64,000 nt of DNA from Dyella mobilis (GTDB lineage: Bacteria; Pseudomonadota; Gammaproteobacteria; Xanthomonadales; Rhodanobacteraceae), in the NCBI RefSeq assembly GCF_016904945.1, contig NZ_JADIKF010000039.1, forward strand, positions 682,001 through 746,000. The letters run 5' to 3'. Position numbers and translations under genes: made by a program. Below the pieces are notes generated by a model. The model made no database searches, was not told the origin of the DNA, and saw only the letters and a program-made list of their open reading frames with translations. The stretch's first letter is position 1, and each line of letters opens with the position of its first letter. Shown here piece by piece: positions 31,550 to 42,268 of this stretch.

Positions 31550-33418
31550 ATGCAGCGACGCGATTTTCTTCGATTTGCAGTACTCACCCCATTTGCCGCC
31601 GCCATGCCGGCGATTCACGCCGCGACCGGTCCGGTGGCGGCTGGCGAACCGCTCCCCGACGGCCGCAGCCACCGTTTCGAATTGAGCCGGCAGCATTTCC
31701 TGCTGGACGGCAAGCCGTTCCAGATCCGCAGCGGCGAAATGCATCCGGCGCGTATTCCGGAGGAATACTGGCTGCATCGCATCGGCATGGCCAAGGCGAT
31801 GGGGTTGAACACCATCGCGATCTACCTGATGTGGAATTTCATGGAGAGCGAGCCGGGCGTATTCGAACTCAGCACCGGCCGCCGCGATTTCGTTCGCTTC
31901 ATCAAGATGTGCCAGCAGCAAGGCATGTGGGTCTACCTGCGTCCAGGTCCCTATGTGTGCGCGGAGTGGGACATGGGCGGCTTGCCGCCGTACCTGCTGC
32001 GCGATCCCACCATCCGTGTGCGGACCAAGGACGATGCGCGCTACATGCAGGCCGTGCAGCGTTACATCGATGCGGTGGCGCCGCGGCTGGCCCCGCTGAT
32101 GGCCAGCCAGGGTGGGCCGATCCTGATGGTGCAGATCGAGAACGAATACGCTTCCTTCGGCAAAGACCTCGACTATCTGCTGCGCCTGCGCTCGATGTGG
32201 CAGCAACGCGGCATCGACGGGCCGTTCTCGATTTCCGATGGCCTGGCGCAGATCCAGAAAACCAGAACCTATGTACCGGGTGCGGCGTTGGGCCTGGATG
32301 GCGATACCGATTTTGCTTCCGGCCAGTTGATCGCGGGCGAAGCGCCGGTGTGGGCGGGCGAGGCGTATCCGGGCTGGCTCACGCATTGGGGCGATCCGGA
32401 TTTCCAGCGCGGCGACCTCAAGGGCACCTTGCGCCAGCTGCTGGCCGATGGGCGCTCTTTCAATCTGTACGTGGTACATGGCGGCACCAACTTCGGCTTC
32501 ACCGCCGGCGCCAATGCCCACAACGACTACTCCGGCTTCGAACCGGTCATTACCAGCTACGACTACGGCGCGCCGATCAACGAACGTGGTGCGGCGACGC
32601 GCGATTTCCACACCTTCCGAAAAATGATTGCCGCGCACGTTGCGCATCCGTTGCCGGAGCTGCCGCCACCGCCGGCATCGGCGCATTTCGACCAGGTCTA
32701 TGCCAAGCCCTATGCCTGCATCTGGGACAACCTGCCGCCCGGCCGGCACGTGGAGAAACCCAACCCCAACGAGATGCTGTTCGGGCAGGACCACGGCATG
32801 GTGATGTACCGCAAGACGCTGTCCACCGGCGGCTTGCTGCACATCGAGGGTCTGCGCGACTACGGCACAGTATTCAGCCAGGGCAAATATCTGGATTACC
32901 TGTCGCGCGTGAACAAGCCGGGCTTGAATGTGATCCAGAACATCGAGGTTCCGCCGCCGGCCAATGGCGCAGGTGCCACGCTCGATATCCTGGTCGACAG
33001 TTTCGGCCACGTCGGCTACGGCCAGGCGATGTACGACTTCAAGGGCATCGTTGGCGCCGTCACATTGGACGGCGATGAATTGAGCGGCTGGCAGGCGCAC
33101 AGCCTGCCGCTGGACGATGCCTACGTCGCGGGCCTGCCGCCGATGACGGATGCCTCGACGATTCGCCCCGGCATGTTCTTCAAGGCCGAGGTGATGCTGG
33201 AACACACCGGCGACTGCTATCTGGACATGAGTGCGTGGGACAAGGGCTACGTGTGGGTGAACGGCCATCTGCTCGGACGCTATTGGCGCATCGGCCCGCA
33301 GCAGCGGTTGTTCTGTCCGGCACCCTGGTTGTGGCCCGGTCGCAATGAAATCGTGGTGTTCGACATGCACCGCGTCAGCGCCACCCCGATCGGCTGCAGC
33401 GATCGGCTCGGCAATTGA
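31550..33418 (+). CDS. GH35 beta-galactosidase, Tat-exported
   Basis: The product is 622 aa. A twin-arginine signal (MQRRDFLRFAVLTPFAAAM) precedes the GH35 barrel: FQIRSGEMHPARIPEEYW, AIYLMWNFMESEPG, LRPGPYVCAEWDMGGLP. The acid/base is Glu199 in QIENEY and the nucleophile Glu271 in GEAYPGW, followed by VHGGTNFGF. The C-terminal jelly-roll domains end with DKGYVWVNGHLLGRYW. It should cleave beta-linked galactose from glycans. ATG 31550 follows AAGG; it lies 17 bases before the lectin gene. Confidence 0.93.
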   Translation: MQRRDFLRFAVLTPFAAAMPAIHAATGPVAAGEPLPDGRSHRFELSRQHFLLDGKPFQIRSGEMHPARIPEEYWLHRIGMAKAMGLNTIAIYLMWNFMESEPGVFELSTGRRDFVRFIKMCQQQGMWVYLRPGPYVCAEWDMGGLPPYLLRDPTIRVRTKDDARYMQAVQRYIDAVAPRLAPLMASQGGPILMVQIENEYASFGKDLDYLLRLRSMWQQRGIDGPFSISDGLAQIQKTRTYVPGAALGLDGDTDFASGQLIAGEAPVWAGEAYPGWLTHWGDPDFQRGDLKGTLRQLLADGRSFNLYVVHGGTNFGFTAGANAHNDYSGFEPVITSYDYGAPINERGAATRDFHTFRKMIAAHVAHPLPELPPPPASAHFDQVYAKPYACIWDNLPPGRHVEKPNPNEMLFGQDHGMVMYRKTLSTGGLLHIEGLRDYGTVFSQGKYLDYLSRVNKPGLNVIQNIEVPPPANGAGATLDILVDSFGHVGYGQAMYDFKGIVGAVTLDGDELSGWQAHSLPLDDAYVAGLPPMTDASTIRPGMFFKAEVMLEHTGDCYLDMSAWDKGYVWVNGHLLGRYWRIGPQQRLFCPAPWLWPGRNEIVVFDMHRVSATPIGCSDRLGN

Positions 33419-33435
33419 AAAACGAGAGGCGATGC

Positions 33436-34524
33436 ATGACCCCGATCAAGGCTTGGATAGCGTGTTTGTGTCTGGCGATACCGGCCATCGCTTTGGCCTC
33501 GAACACGCCGGGCAGCTATACCCACTATGCGTTCGATCCGGCGGTGAAGGGTATGCAGGCCGTGGACTTTGGCATCACGGTGCAAACCGACCCGGGTTAC
33601 CGCGCCAACGTGTTCTGGAGCAACCAGTTCAGCCTCGTCGGCGGGCAGGGCGGCTATACGGGCATGCAGAGCAACGGTGGCGACAAGCGCATGTTTCTGT
33701 TCTCGCTCTGGGATGCGACGGAAGCGAAGCCGGGCAGCGCCGGCAGCTATTGCCTGAGCTTCGGCGGCGAGGGCGTGGGCAGGAGTTGCCGCATGGCGCA
33801 CGCATGGAAAGCGGGGCACAGGTATCGTTTTCACCTTGCCTTCGAAGGCGATCGCTGGCTGGGCGTAACGGTGACGGACACGACCACTGGGCAATCGTTC
33901 AAGCTCGGCAGCATACGCGCCAAGGTCGACGAGATTTCGCCCAAGGGCATGGTGGATTGGACCGAGTATTTCGAATGGAACTCGCCGCTGGCCGATTGCA
34001 ATACGCAGCCCTATGCCAGCGCCCAATTCGATTTGCCCAGTGGCGACGACGGGCATGCGATGGCGCACGTCGCCAACACAGAGGCCAGCAAGAGTTGCAC
34101 GTCGTACACGGCGATTGATCGTACTGCCGCGGGCAGCGTGCAGCGCAACGGCATCGGCAATTCGTTGCGCGGTGCGGTCACCAACGGCAGCGGGCAATGT
34201 GCGGCAGTTGCAAAGAATGCCAAGACGGCGGTGGCCCGGAGTTGTCGTAGCGACGACGGACAGGCGTGGGTGTATGCCATCGATCACACGCTGCGGCTGC
34301 AGAACAATACCTGCCTGGGCGTAGCTTCGGATCAGTCCGCCAATGTGACGTCGTCCGCCTGTACTGGGGGTCCTTCCCAGCAATGGGAAGCGGCGGCAGG
34401 ACAATTGAAAAGTCGCGCCAATGGGCGTTGCCTGACCTCGTCGACTGACGGCGCACCGTTGACGGTGCAAGCGTGCAAAGGAGGCTCAGCTCAGAGCTGG
34501 CAGTTGCCCCCGACTCCGCGTTAG
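33436..34524 (+). CDS. Secreted DUF3472-like protein with C-terminal ricin-type lectin domain
   Basis: The product is 362 aa with a signal peptide (WIACLCLAIPAIALA). The N-terminal half resembles DUF3472 (RMFLFSLWDATEAKPGSAGS, GEGVGRSCRMAHAWKAGH). The C-terminal 130 residues form a ricin-B beta-trefoil with the three QxW repeats (QAW, QQW, QSW). Ricin domains bind galactose-type sugars, which suits the neighbouring galactosidases. It probably holds glycan at the cell surface. The ATG at 33436 has GAGAGG 6 bases upstream, 17 bases after the GH35 stop. Confidence 0.8.
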   Translation: MTPIKAWIACLCLAIPAIALASNTPGSYTHYAFDPAVKGMQAVDFGITVQTDPGYRANVFWSNQFSLVGGQGGYTGMQSNGGDKRMFLFSLWDATEAKPGSAGSYCLSFGGEGVGRSCRMAHAWKAGHRYRFHLAFEGDRWLGVTVTDTTTGQSFKLGSIRAKVDEISPKGMVDWTEYFEWNSPLADCNTQPYASAQFDLPSGDDGHAMAHVANTEASKSCTSYTAIDRTAAGSVQRNGIGNSLRGAVTNGSGQCAAVAKNAKTAVARSCRSDDGQAWVYAIDHTLRLQNNTCLGVASDQSANVTSSACTGGPSQQWEAAAGQLKSRANGRCLTSSTDGAPLTVQACKGGSAQSWQLPPTPR

Positions 34525-34544
34525 CGCGTAGTGCGCAGGTCGGG

Positions 34545-35891
34545 TTAGAACTCGACGTGCGCGCGCAATCCCGCGAAACGCGCGGGACCGCGATCGCGGT
34601 TGTAGCCGGGGTTGCGGATGAACTGAAAATCGGGGCTGAGGGTGAGGTGATCGATCACCGCCACGTTGTAATAGACCTCTGCAATCTGCTCCGGACCGTA
34701 GCGCAGCGTGCCGTCGCCGAGCAGGAAACCTTTTCCGCCGTTTTGCAGGTAATCGGCGTGAATGCGTGACAGGCCGTCGATGGCGATACCCACGCCCAGA
34801 CGATCGTCCGAACGTCCCCAATGCACGCCGGAAAGCTGGAAGCCGCCGCTCAGCAAGCGGTCCACTTCGGTGAAGATGAAGGACTCGGTGTGGCCGTCGT
34901 TCCAGCCCGTACGCATGAAGAAGCCGGTATCGCCGTTGTCGGCCACCGGCAGTTCTCCGTTGATGCCGAAGCCGAACTTGTGCCGGCCGGGTGCGTCGTC
35001 GGCGTGGATGTCCGGTACCTGGCCGGTCAACTGGGCGATGTCGAGGGCTTGCTGGTAGATGCCCATGTTGCCCTTGTTGTAGAAGCCAAGGAAACGCAAG
35101 GCCCAGCCGTCGGGTTTGGGTTGCAACGTAAGTTCGAGCTGCTGGCCATTGGATTCGCTGAGCGATGAAATCAGCCGCTGTCCATTTGCTTCATAAGGCA
35201 TGCGGTAGATGCCGTAGCGCAGGCTCCATCCGGGCATGATCCAGCCGAGCATCACACCGTAGGTATAGCCGCGCGTATCGGCGGCAAAATCCCAGGTGGT
35301 GTTGTTCCACAGCGACCAGTTCATGAACTGCGTGCGGGTGGAGTCGGCGTAGCGGTTCTTGTCGAAGTCGTCGTTGACGGCCATCAGTCCGGCTTTGACT
35401 TCGATGTGCTTGACGGCTTCGCTGCCCGGCAATTGATCCTGCCCGCGCTCGACGGGTGCGGTTTCATCGCCAAGCGGAACGGTCCAGCGCAGATAGCTGC
35501 GCGCGACGTAGGGCGTTTTGCCGAGGCTGGCCACCCCGGAGCGGATGATGTCGCCATTGGTGAGGCCGCCCAGGCCAGTGGCGTTGCTCACGCCTTCGCC
35601 CTTGAACATTTCCACGTCGACGTAGATTTGAAAGCGTGCCGGCAGCTGGATGCCGAAGTAGGCGCCGAAGGTGTGCGAGCGCGCGGTCGAGCCGTTCGCA
35701 TCGAGGCTCAATGGACCGCTGTAGGGCGAATGCACGCGCCACTGGTGCTGATCGACAAACGTGTATTGCGCGCCGAGCCATTGCGGCACGAACAGCGGTG
35801 CGTCATCGGCGTGTGCGACCAGCGGCAAGGCGGCCAGTAGCAGGCACGACAAAATCTTGCGATGGTTTAGACGTTTAACCCTGCTGATCAT
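34545..35891 (-). CDS. OprB-like carbohydrate-selective porin
   Basis: The product is 448 aa. The signal peptide ends at LVAHA, and the rest is an antiparallel beta-strand pattern: FGAYFGIQLPARFQIYVD, QLELTLQPKPDGWALRF, ending in FAGLRAHVEF with the terminal phenylalanine of outer-membrane barrels. It matches the carbohydrate porin family that lets glucose and similar sugars diffuse. It is convergent with the lectin gene and faces away from typA, so co-regulation with the sugar locus is likely but not shown. Confidence 0.82.
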   Translation of the reverse strand: MISRVKRLNHRKILSCLLLAALPLVAHADDAPLFVPQWLGAQYTFVDQHQWRVHSPYSGPLSLDANGSTARSHTFGAYFGIQLPARFQIYVDVEMFKGEGVSNATGLGGLTNGDIIRSGVASLGKTPYVARSYLRWTVPLGDETAPVERGQDQLPGSEAVKHIEVKAGLMAVNDDFDKNRYADSTRTQFMNWSLWNNTTWDFAADTRGYTYGVMLGWIMPGWSLRYGIYRMPYEANGQRLISSLSESNGQQLELTLQPKPDGWALRFLGFYNKGNMGIYQQALDIAQLTGQVPDIHADDAPGRHKFGFGINGELPVADNGDTGFFMRTGWNDGHTESFIFTEVDRLLSGGFQLSGVHWGRSDDRLGVGIAIDGLSRIHADYLQNGGKGFLLGDGTLRYGPEQIAEVYYNVAVIDHLTLSPDFQFIRNPGYNRDRGPARFAGLRAHVEF

Positions 35892-36014
35892 GAGCGGAAA
35901 GAGCGGACGTTGGACGTCCCCATCGCGAGTGCGTCGTGGATGCTGCAGGGTGAGAAGGAGACTGTCAACGGCGACACATTACGCCCTCCCCCGGAGGGGA
36001 GCAGGGGAAAAGCA

Positions 36015-36038
36015 AAAGGCCACCTTGCGGTGGCCTTT
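36015..36038 (-). terminator. Rho-independent terminator of typA
   Basis: AAAGGCCACC, TTGC, GGTGGCCTTT form a 10-bp stem. Read leftward, after the typA stop at 36057, it is followed by TTTTGCTTTT, a good U-rich tail. Confidence 0.8.
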
Positions 36039-36056
36039 CGTGATCTCGTGCAGCCA

Positions 36057-37889
<1,833 letters not shown>

Positions 37890-37979
37890 GGGTAAGAGGC
37901 TTGGGCCAACCGTAAGGCTGCCGCGCAGGTTTGAGTAAGGGTTAACCTGCGGATTATACGGGGTTATGTGACAGCTTGC

Positions 37980-38046
37980 TTGACGGGTTTGCCCCCTCCT
38001 CCTTGAGAGGGGGCAAACCCGCGGGAGGGCCCCAGGGGGGGCCGGC
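37980..38046. repeat. GC-rich CCCTC/GAGGG intergenic repeat
   Basis: Between typA and the small acidic gene, CCCCTCCTCC pairs with GAGAGGGGGC, followed by a second CCCGCGGGAGGGCCCC segment. Similar C-run/G-run hairpins occur near 14300, 21850 and 35990, so this is a common intergenic element of the genome. Confidence 0.4.
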
Positions 38047-38054
38047 CGTTGGCA

Positions 38055-38333
38055 TCAGGCCTCGGCGTCTTCCTCTTCGTCCTCGTCTTCTTCGTCTTCT
38101 TCGAACTCGGACAGCTCTTCGACGCGCACGAAGTTGGCCGCTTCGTCGGCGAACGCGATGCGCTTGCCGTCGGCGCTCATCGGGCGCACTTCCTGCTGCC
38201 GGGCGCCGTTGTCGAGGGTTTCGACCAGGGCAAAGCAGACCAGGGCCGCGGCACTTTCCTCGCCGCTTTCGTCATACACGGCGACCCAGCCGTTGGCCGG
38301 GAGAATCTGCAGGATGTTTGTTTGCTTGGACAT
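38055..38333 (-). CDS. Small acidic hypothetical protein
   Basis: The product is 92 aa. An N-terminal beta-rich part (QILPANGWVAVYDESGEESA, LVCFALVETLDNGAR) is followed by a C-terminal tail of almost only Glu and Asp (from EELSEFEED). It is soluble, with no catalytic motif. The ATG at 38333 is preferred to a start at 38372, which gives an extra basic stretch. The acidic tail suggests a protein- or metal-binding role. It lies downstream of the GntP-type permease gene, 72 bases apart. Confidence 0.65.
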   Translation of the reverse strand: MSKQTNILQILPANGWVAVYDESGEESAAALVCFALVETLDNGARQQEVRPMSADGKRIAFADEAANFVRVEELSEFEEDEEDEDEEEDAEA

Positions 38334-38405
38334 GATGGCTCCGCGTGCTGAAAGGCGCGCACGATGGCTCATCGGTCATGACATTGGCAAGCGCGGAGGG
38401 CAAAG

Positions 38406-39803
38406 CTAGACGAGTCCGGTTGCGTAGAACACCGCGATCACCACCAATACCGCCGCGGTCTTGATCACGGTGATGGCGAAAATGTCCCGGTAAGACTGCC
38501 GGTGCGTCAGGCCGGTCACGGCCAGCAGGGTGATGACGGCGCCGTTGTGAGGCAGGGTATCCATGCCACCGGAAGCCATTGCCGCCACCCGGTGCAGCAC
38601 TTCCATCGGAATGCCCGCCGCCTTGGCGTTGTGGATGAACGTGTCGGCCATCGCCGCCAGCGCGATGCTCATGCCGCCGGAAGCCGAGCCGGTGATGCCG
38701 GCCAGGGCGGTCACAGAGATGGCTTCGTTGACCAGTGGATTGGGCACGGCATGCAGCGCGTCGGCTACCGCGCGGAAGCCGGGCAGGGCCGCGATGACCG
38801 CGCCGAAGCCGTATTCGGAGGCGGTGTTCATCGATGCCAGCAGGGCGCCGGAGACGGCAGCCTTGCTCCCTTCCGCGAAATGTTTCGTTACCGGCCCCCA
38901 GGCAAACATCAGCACGCACAAGCAGCCCAGCAGCAAAGCGCCTTCCACCGCCCAGATCGCGGCGATTTTCGACACCTCCTGCACGACCGGCGGCGGATGG
39001 CCGATCACCGCCGGCACAAACGATTGCACGCTTCCGTACCAGTGCGGAATCCAGCGCGTCAGCAACAGATTGCCCACGCCCACCAGCACCAGCGGCAGCA
39101 GCGCGATCAAGGGGTGGGCCAAACGGCCGCCCTCGAACGGCGCGGGCTCGTTGACCAGGCTGGTGCCATAACCTTCGCCGTTCGCCACGGCCTTGCGCCG
39201 GCGCGATTCCAGATAAAGCATGCCCACGATCAGGATGAACAGCGAACCGAGCGTACCCAGCCACGGCGCGGCCCATGCGTTGGTGCCGAAGAACGAAGTG
39301 GGAATGATGTTCTGGATTTGCGGCGTGCCCGGGAGGGAATCCATGGTGAAGGTAAACGCGCCCAGCGCGATGGTGCCCGGGATCAGGCGCTTGGGAATAT
39401 TCGATTCGCGGAACAATTCCACCGCGAACGGATAGACCGCGAACACCACCACGAACAGCGACACGCCGCCGTAGGTAAGCAACGCACACACCAGCACGAT
39501 CGACAGGATCGCGCGGCTGCGCCCGACCAGACCGATGGTGGACGCCACGATGGCCTTGGAGAATCCGGATAGCTCGATCAGCTTGCCGAATACCGCGCCA
39601 AGCATGAATACCGGAAAATACAGCTTGAGAAAGCCGACCATCTTGTCCATGAACAGGCCGGTGAACATCGGCGCGACCAGCGCAGGATCGGTCAGCAGCA
39701 CCGCACCCAACGCGGCTATCGGTGCAAACAGAATCACGCTGTAGCCGCGGTACGCCGCCAGCATCAGGAAGCACAATGCCGCCAGCACGATAAGAAAGGC
39801 CAT
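38406..39803 (-). CDS. GntP-family carboxylate:H+ symporter
   Basis: The product is 465 aa with 12-14 transmembrane helices: FLIVLAALCFLMLAAYRGYS, PVFMLGAVFGKLIELSGFSKAI, SMNTASEYGFGAVIAALPGF and ASGGMDTLPHNGAVITLL. The family imports gluconate and related hydroxy acids, and some members carry D-3-hydroxybutyrate. The start ATG at 39803 begins the first helix; longer frames upstream have no membrane sequence. It is divergent from a TonB-dependent receptor, and the shared region carries the same 14-bp motif as the 3-hydroxybutyrate oligomer hydrolase promoter, favouring 3-hydroxybutyrate as substrate. Confidence 0.85.
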   Translation of the reverse strand: MAFLIVLAALCFLMLAAYRGYSVILFAPIAALGAVLLTDPALVAPMFTGLFMDKMVGFLKLYFPVFMLGAVFGKLIELSGFSKAIVASTIGLVGRSRAILSIVLVCALLTYGGVSLFVVVFAVYPFAVELFRESNIPKRLIPGTIALGAFTFTMDSLPGTPQIQNIIPTSFFGTNAWAAPWLGTLGSLFILIVGMLYLESRRRKAVANGEGYGTSLVNEPAPFEGGRLAHPLIALLPLVLVGVGNLLLTRWIPHWYGSVQSFVPAVIGHPPPVVQEVSKIAAIWAVEGALLLGCLCVLMFAWGPVTKHFAEGSKAAVSGALLASMNTASEYGFGAVIAALPGFRAVADALHAVPNPLVNEAISVTALAGITGSASGGMSIALAAMADTFIHNAKAAGIPMEVLHRVAAMASGGMDTLPHNGAVITLLAVTGLTHRQSYRDIFAITVIKTAAVLVVIAVFYATGLV

Positions 39804-39880
39804 TCCTGTTGTTCCTTGCGCGTTCGTCAACCGATGTCTTGGGTGACGAGTATCCCGGCACGCTTGCATGGCGCGGCACT

Positions 39881-39894
39881 GTACGAAAGTACAA
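39881..39894 (-). promoter_or_regulatory. 14-bp motif TTGTACTTTCGTAC, copy 1
   Basis: The plus strand reads GTACGAAAGTACAA, the exact reverse complement of 47428-47441. It contains the palindrome GTAC-GAAA/TTTC-GTAC. It lies in the 168-base space between the GntP-family gene (leftward from 39803) and the TonB-dependent receptor gene (rightward from 39972), where a response regulator could control both. Confidence 0.65.
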
Positions 39895-39971
39895 GTGTGG
39901 CCGCGCCGCGCCCTGCCTATGCTGCGCAGCATGGGCATCCGTGGGTGGATGCACACATTGCGAGGGGAAAC

Positions 39972-42197
39972 ATGAAGCGTAGCCATTTGAGTCTGGCGAT
40001 CGGTCTGGCCGTGGGGTTGGCCGGCGCGGCGCCGCTGTATGCGCAACAAACCAGCGGAAACGGCAGCCAGGACAGCAATAGCCCGGCCAACGCCAAGAAG
40101 CTCGATCAGATCGTCGTCACGGCGCGCAAACGCGAAGAGACCCTGCAAGATGTGCCGATTGCGGTAACGGCACTGACCGCGCAATCGCTCTACGATCAGA
40201 ACGTGCAGGACTTGAGCGATCTGCAAGGCAAGGTGCCGGATCTGCAGATCTATGCCGCACGCGGCTCCAACACCACCTTGACCGCCTATATCCGCGGCAT
40301 GGGGCAGGCCGATCCCACCTGGGGTTTCGATCCTGCGGTTGGCATCTACCTGGACGACGTCTACATGGCTCGTCCGCAGGGCACCTTGCTGGATGTGTTC
40401 GACGTGGATCGCATCGAAGTGCTGCGCGGCCCGCAAGGCACGCTGTACGGCAAGAACACCATCGGCGGCGCAATCAAGTACGTATCCAAGCCTTTGCCCA
40501 CCAAGACGGAAGGTTCGGTGGAAGTCACCACCGGCACGCACGGCGAAAAAGACGTGAAGGCGGCGCTGGGCGGCGCATCGGCCGATGGCGTGTGGCGCGG
40601 GCGGGTGGCGGTGGCCAGCGAGCACAACGACGGCTTCGGCACCGACCTGCTCAATGGCAGCCGCAACGGCAACAAGAACACCAATGCGGCACGCGCCACC
40701 CTCGGGTTCTTTCCGACCAGCAATTTCAATGCGCAGTTGGAAATCGACGGCATGCACGACAATTCCAATCCGCGCGGCGCGAAGATGCTGGAGGCCAACG
40801 AGTTCTACCCGCAGTACCAGCCGCTATCGAGCGACTTCAATACGCGCAGCGACATGCCGCAGCTCAACTGGACGCGCATGAAAGGTGCCGCGCTGACCTT
40901 GAACTGGATCGTCAGCCAGGATTGGACGCTGAAGTCGGTTACGGCCTATCGCAGTTCGAAAACCGACAGCAATATCGACTTCGACACCTTGCCGGTTGCG
41001 GTGGCCGACGTCGGCGCAATTTACCAGGATCATCAGTTCTCGCAGGAAATTCAGGCCAATTACGATGCGGGTGGCGTGATTCACGGCGTGATGGGGCTTT
41101 ATTACTTCAACGGATCGGCGGCCGGCGAAATCCACAACGTGTTTCTTGGCTCGCCGCCGTACAGTCTGCTCGGCTTTTCCGAATACGGCAGCACCGGCGG
41201 CAGCATGGGCACGCGCAGCTATGCCGGCTATGGCGATTTCACCTGGGATATCAGTCCCTCGTGGAGCCTGGATGTGGGTGCGCGCGTCACCGACGAAACC
41301 AAGACGGCGGTGATCCAGAACTACGAATATTCCGACGACACGTTCACAGTGCCGATCGGCGTGCTGGCCGACTTCACCGGCTCGCATACGTCGCACAACA
41401 TATCGCCCAAGGTATCGCTCGATTACAGCTTGAGCGACGACGTGAAGCTGTATGCCAGCTATAGCGAAGGCTTCCATTCCGGCGGTTACAACATCCGCGC
41501 CAACTGTGCCGTGATTCCTTCGTCGTGCAAGCCGATCCAGGACGAGAATGTGAAGTCCTACGAACTCGGCAGCAAGATGAGCTTCTTCGACAACAGCCTG
41601 ATGATGAACACGGCGCTGTTCCACAACATCTATTCCAATATCCAGTTGTCGGTGTTTACGTCCTACACCGAGCCGAACGGCAGCGAGGGTTTCTTCGGCG
41701 ACTTCACCAATGCGGGCAAGGGTCACATCGACGGCCTGGAGGAAGAGTTCGCCTGGTATCCCTCGCAGAACTGGACCTTCAGCGGCAATTTCGCCTACCT
41801 GCATACCAAGTACACCGAGTTCTACAGCGGTGGCGTCAATATCGCGAACACCCAGTTCTTCACCAACGCACCGAAATGGGCGGGCGGCTTGACCTTGCAG
41901 CGCAGCTTCCCGCTGGCCAGCTACGGCGAGCTCGATGCGCGCCTCAACTACAGCTACCAGACCTCGGTGTGGCCGGAAACGACCTTGTCGCCGCTGATCA
42001 AGCAGGGCTCCTATGGCCTGGTCAACGCGGGGCTGATCTGGCAGATCGACAAGCCTTGGTCGATCAGCCTGCAAGGCAGCAACCTGGGCAACAAGTCGTA
42101 TCGCACCACCGGCTACAACATCGCCGCGCTTGGCATCGTCACCGGCTTCTATGGACCGCCGCGCATGGTTACGCTATCGGCCAAGTATACGTTCTAG
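39972..42197 (+). CDS. TonB-dependent outer-membrane receptor of the 3-hydroxybutyrate locus
   Basis: The product is 741 aa. Signal peptide MKRSHLSLAIGLAVGLAGA ends at YAQ; the TonB box is LDQIVVTARKREETLQD. The plug has VPDLQIYAARGSNTTLTAYI and VLRGPQGTLYGKNTIGGAIK, and the barrel ends in VTLSAKYTF. This is a classical TBDR close to the siderophore/Fec-type subfamily, but the neighbours point to an organic polymer or oligomer. GAGGGG lies 5 bases before the ATG. The PHB depolymerase gene follows at 72 bases. Confidence 0.93.
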   Translation: MKRSHLSLAIGLAVGLAGAAPLYAQQTSGNGSQDSNSPANAKKLDQIVVTARKREETLQDVPIAVTALTAQSLYDQNVQDLSDLQGKVPDLQIYAARGSNTTLTAYIRGMGQADPTWGFDPAVGIYLDDVYMARPQGTLLDVFDVDRIEVLRGPQGTLYGKNTIGGAIKYVSKPLPTKTEGSVEVTTGTHGEKDVKAALGGASADGVWRGRVAVASEHNDGFGTDLLNGSRNGNKNTNAARATLGFFPTSNFNAQLEIDGMHDNSNPRGAKMLEANEFYPQYQPLSSDFNTRSDMPQLNWTRMKGAALTLNWIVSQDWTLKSVTAYRSSKTDSNIDFDTLPVAVADVGAIYQDHQFSQEIQANYDAGGVIHGVMGLYYFNGSAAGEIHNVFLGSPPYSLLGFSEYGSTGGSMGTRSYAGYGDFTWDISPSWSLDVGARVTDETKTAVIQNYEYSDDTFTVPIGVLADFTGSHTSHNISPKVSLDYSLSDDVKLYASYSEGFHSGGYNIRANCAVIPSSCKPIQDENVKSYELGSKMSFFDNSLMMNTALFHNIYSNIQLSVFTSYTEPNGSEGFFGDFTNAGKGHIDGLEEEFAWYPSQNWTFSGNFAYLHTKYTEFYSGGVNIANTQFFTNAPKWAGGLTLQRSFPLASYGELDARLNYSYQTSVWPETTLSPLIKQGSYGLVNAGLIWQIDKPWSISLQGSNLGNKSYRTTGYNIAALGIVTGFYGPPRMVTLSAKYTF

Positions 42198-42207
42198 GTT
42201 CTCCCCG

Positions 42208-42244
42208 GAACCGGCCCGTGGACTCCCTCGCTACGGGCCGGTTC
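42208..42244 (+). terminator. Rho-independent terminator after the receptor gene
   Basis: GAACCGGCCCGT and ACGGGCCGGTTC pair over 12 bp, followed by TCTCTTTT. Transcripts of the receptor probably end here in part, before the depolymerase gene. Confidence 0.7.
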
Positions 42245-42268
42245 TCTCTTTTGGCAAAGGATAAAGCG

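Noticed and set aside
29303-33370. A 1355-codon open frame on the minus strand
   Set aside because: It is antisense to the GH36-like, GH35 and lectin genes, which have clear families, signal peptides and ribosome sites. Its own peptide is Arg/His/Gln-rich without domains, as expected of a shadow frame in GC-rich DNA.
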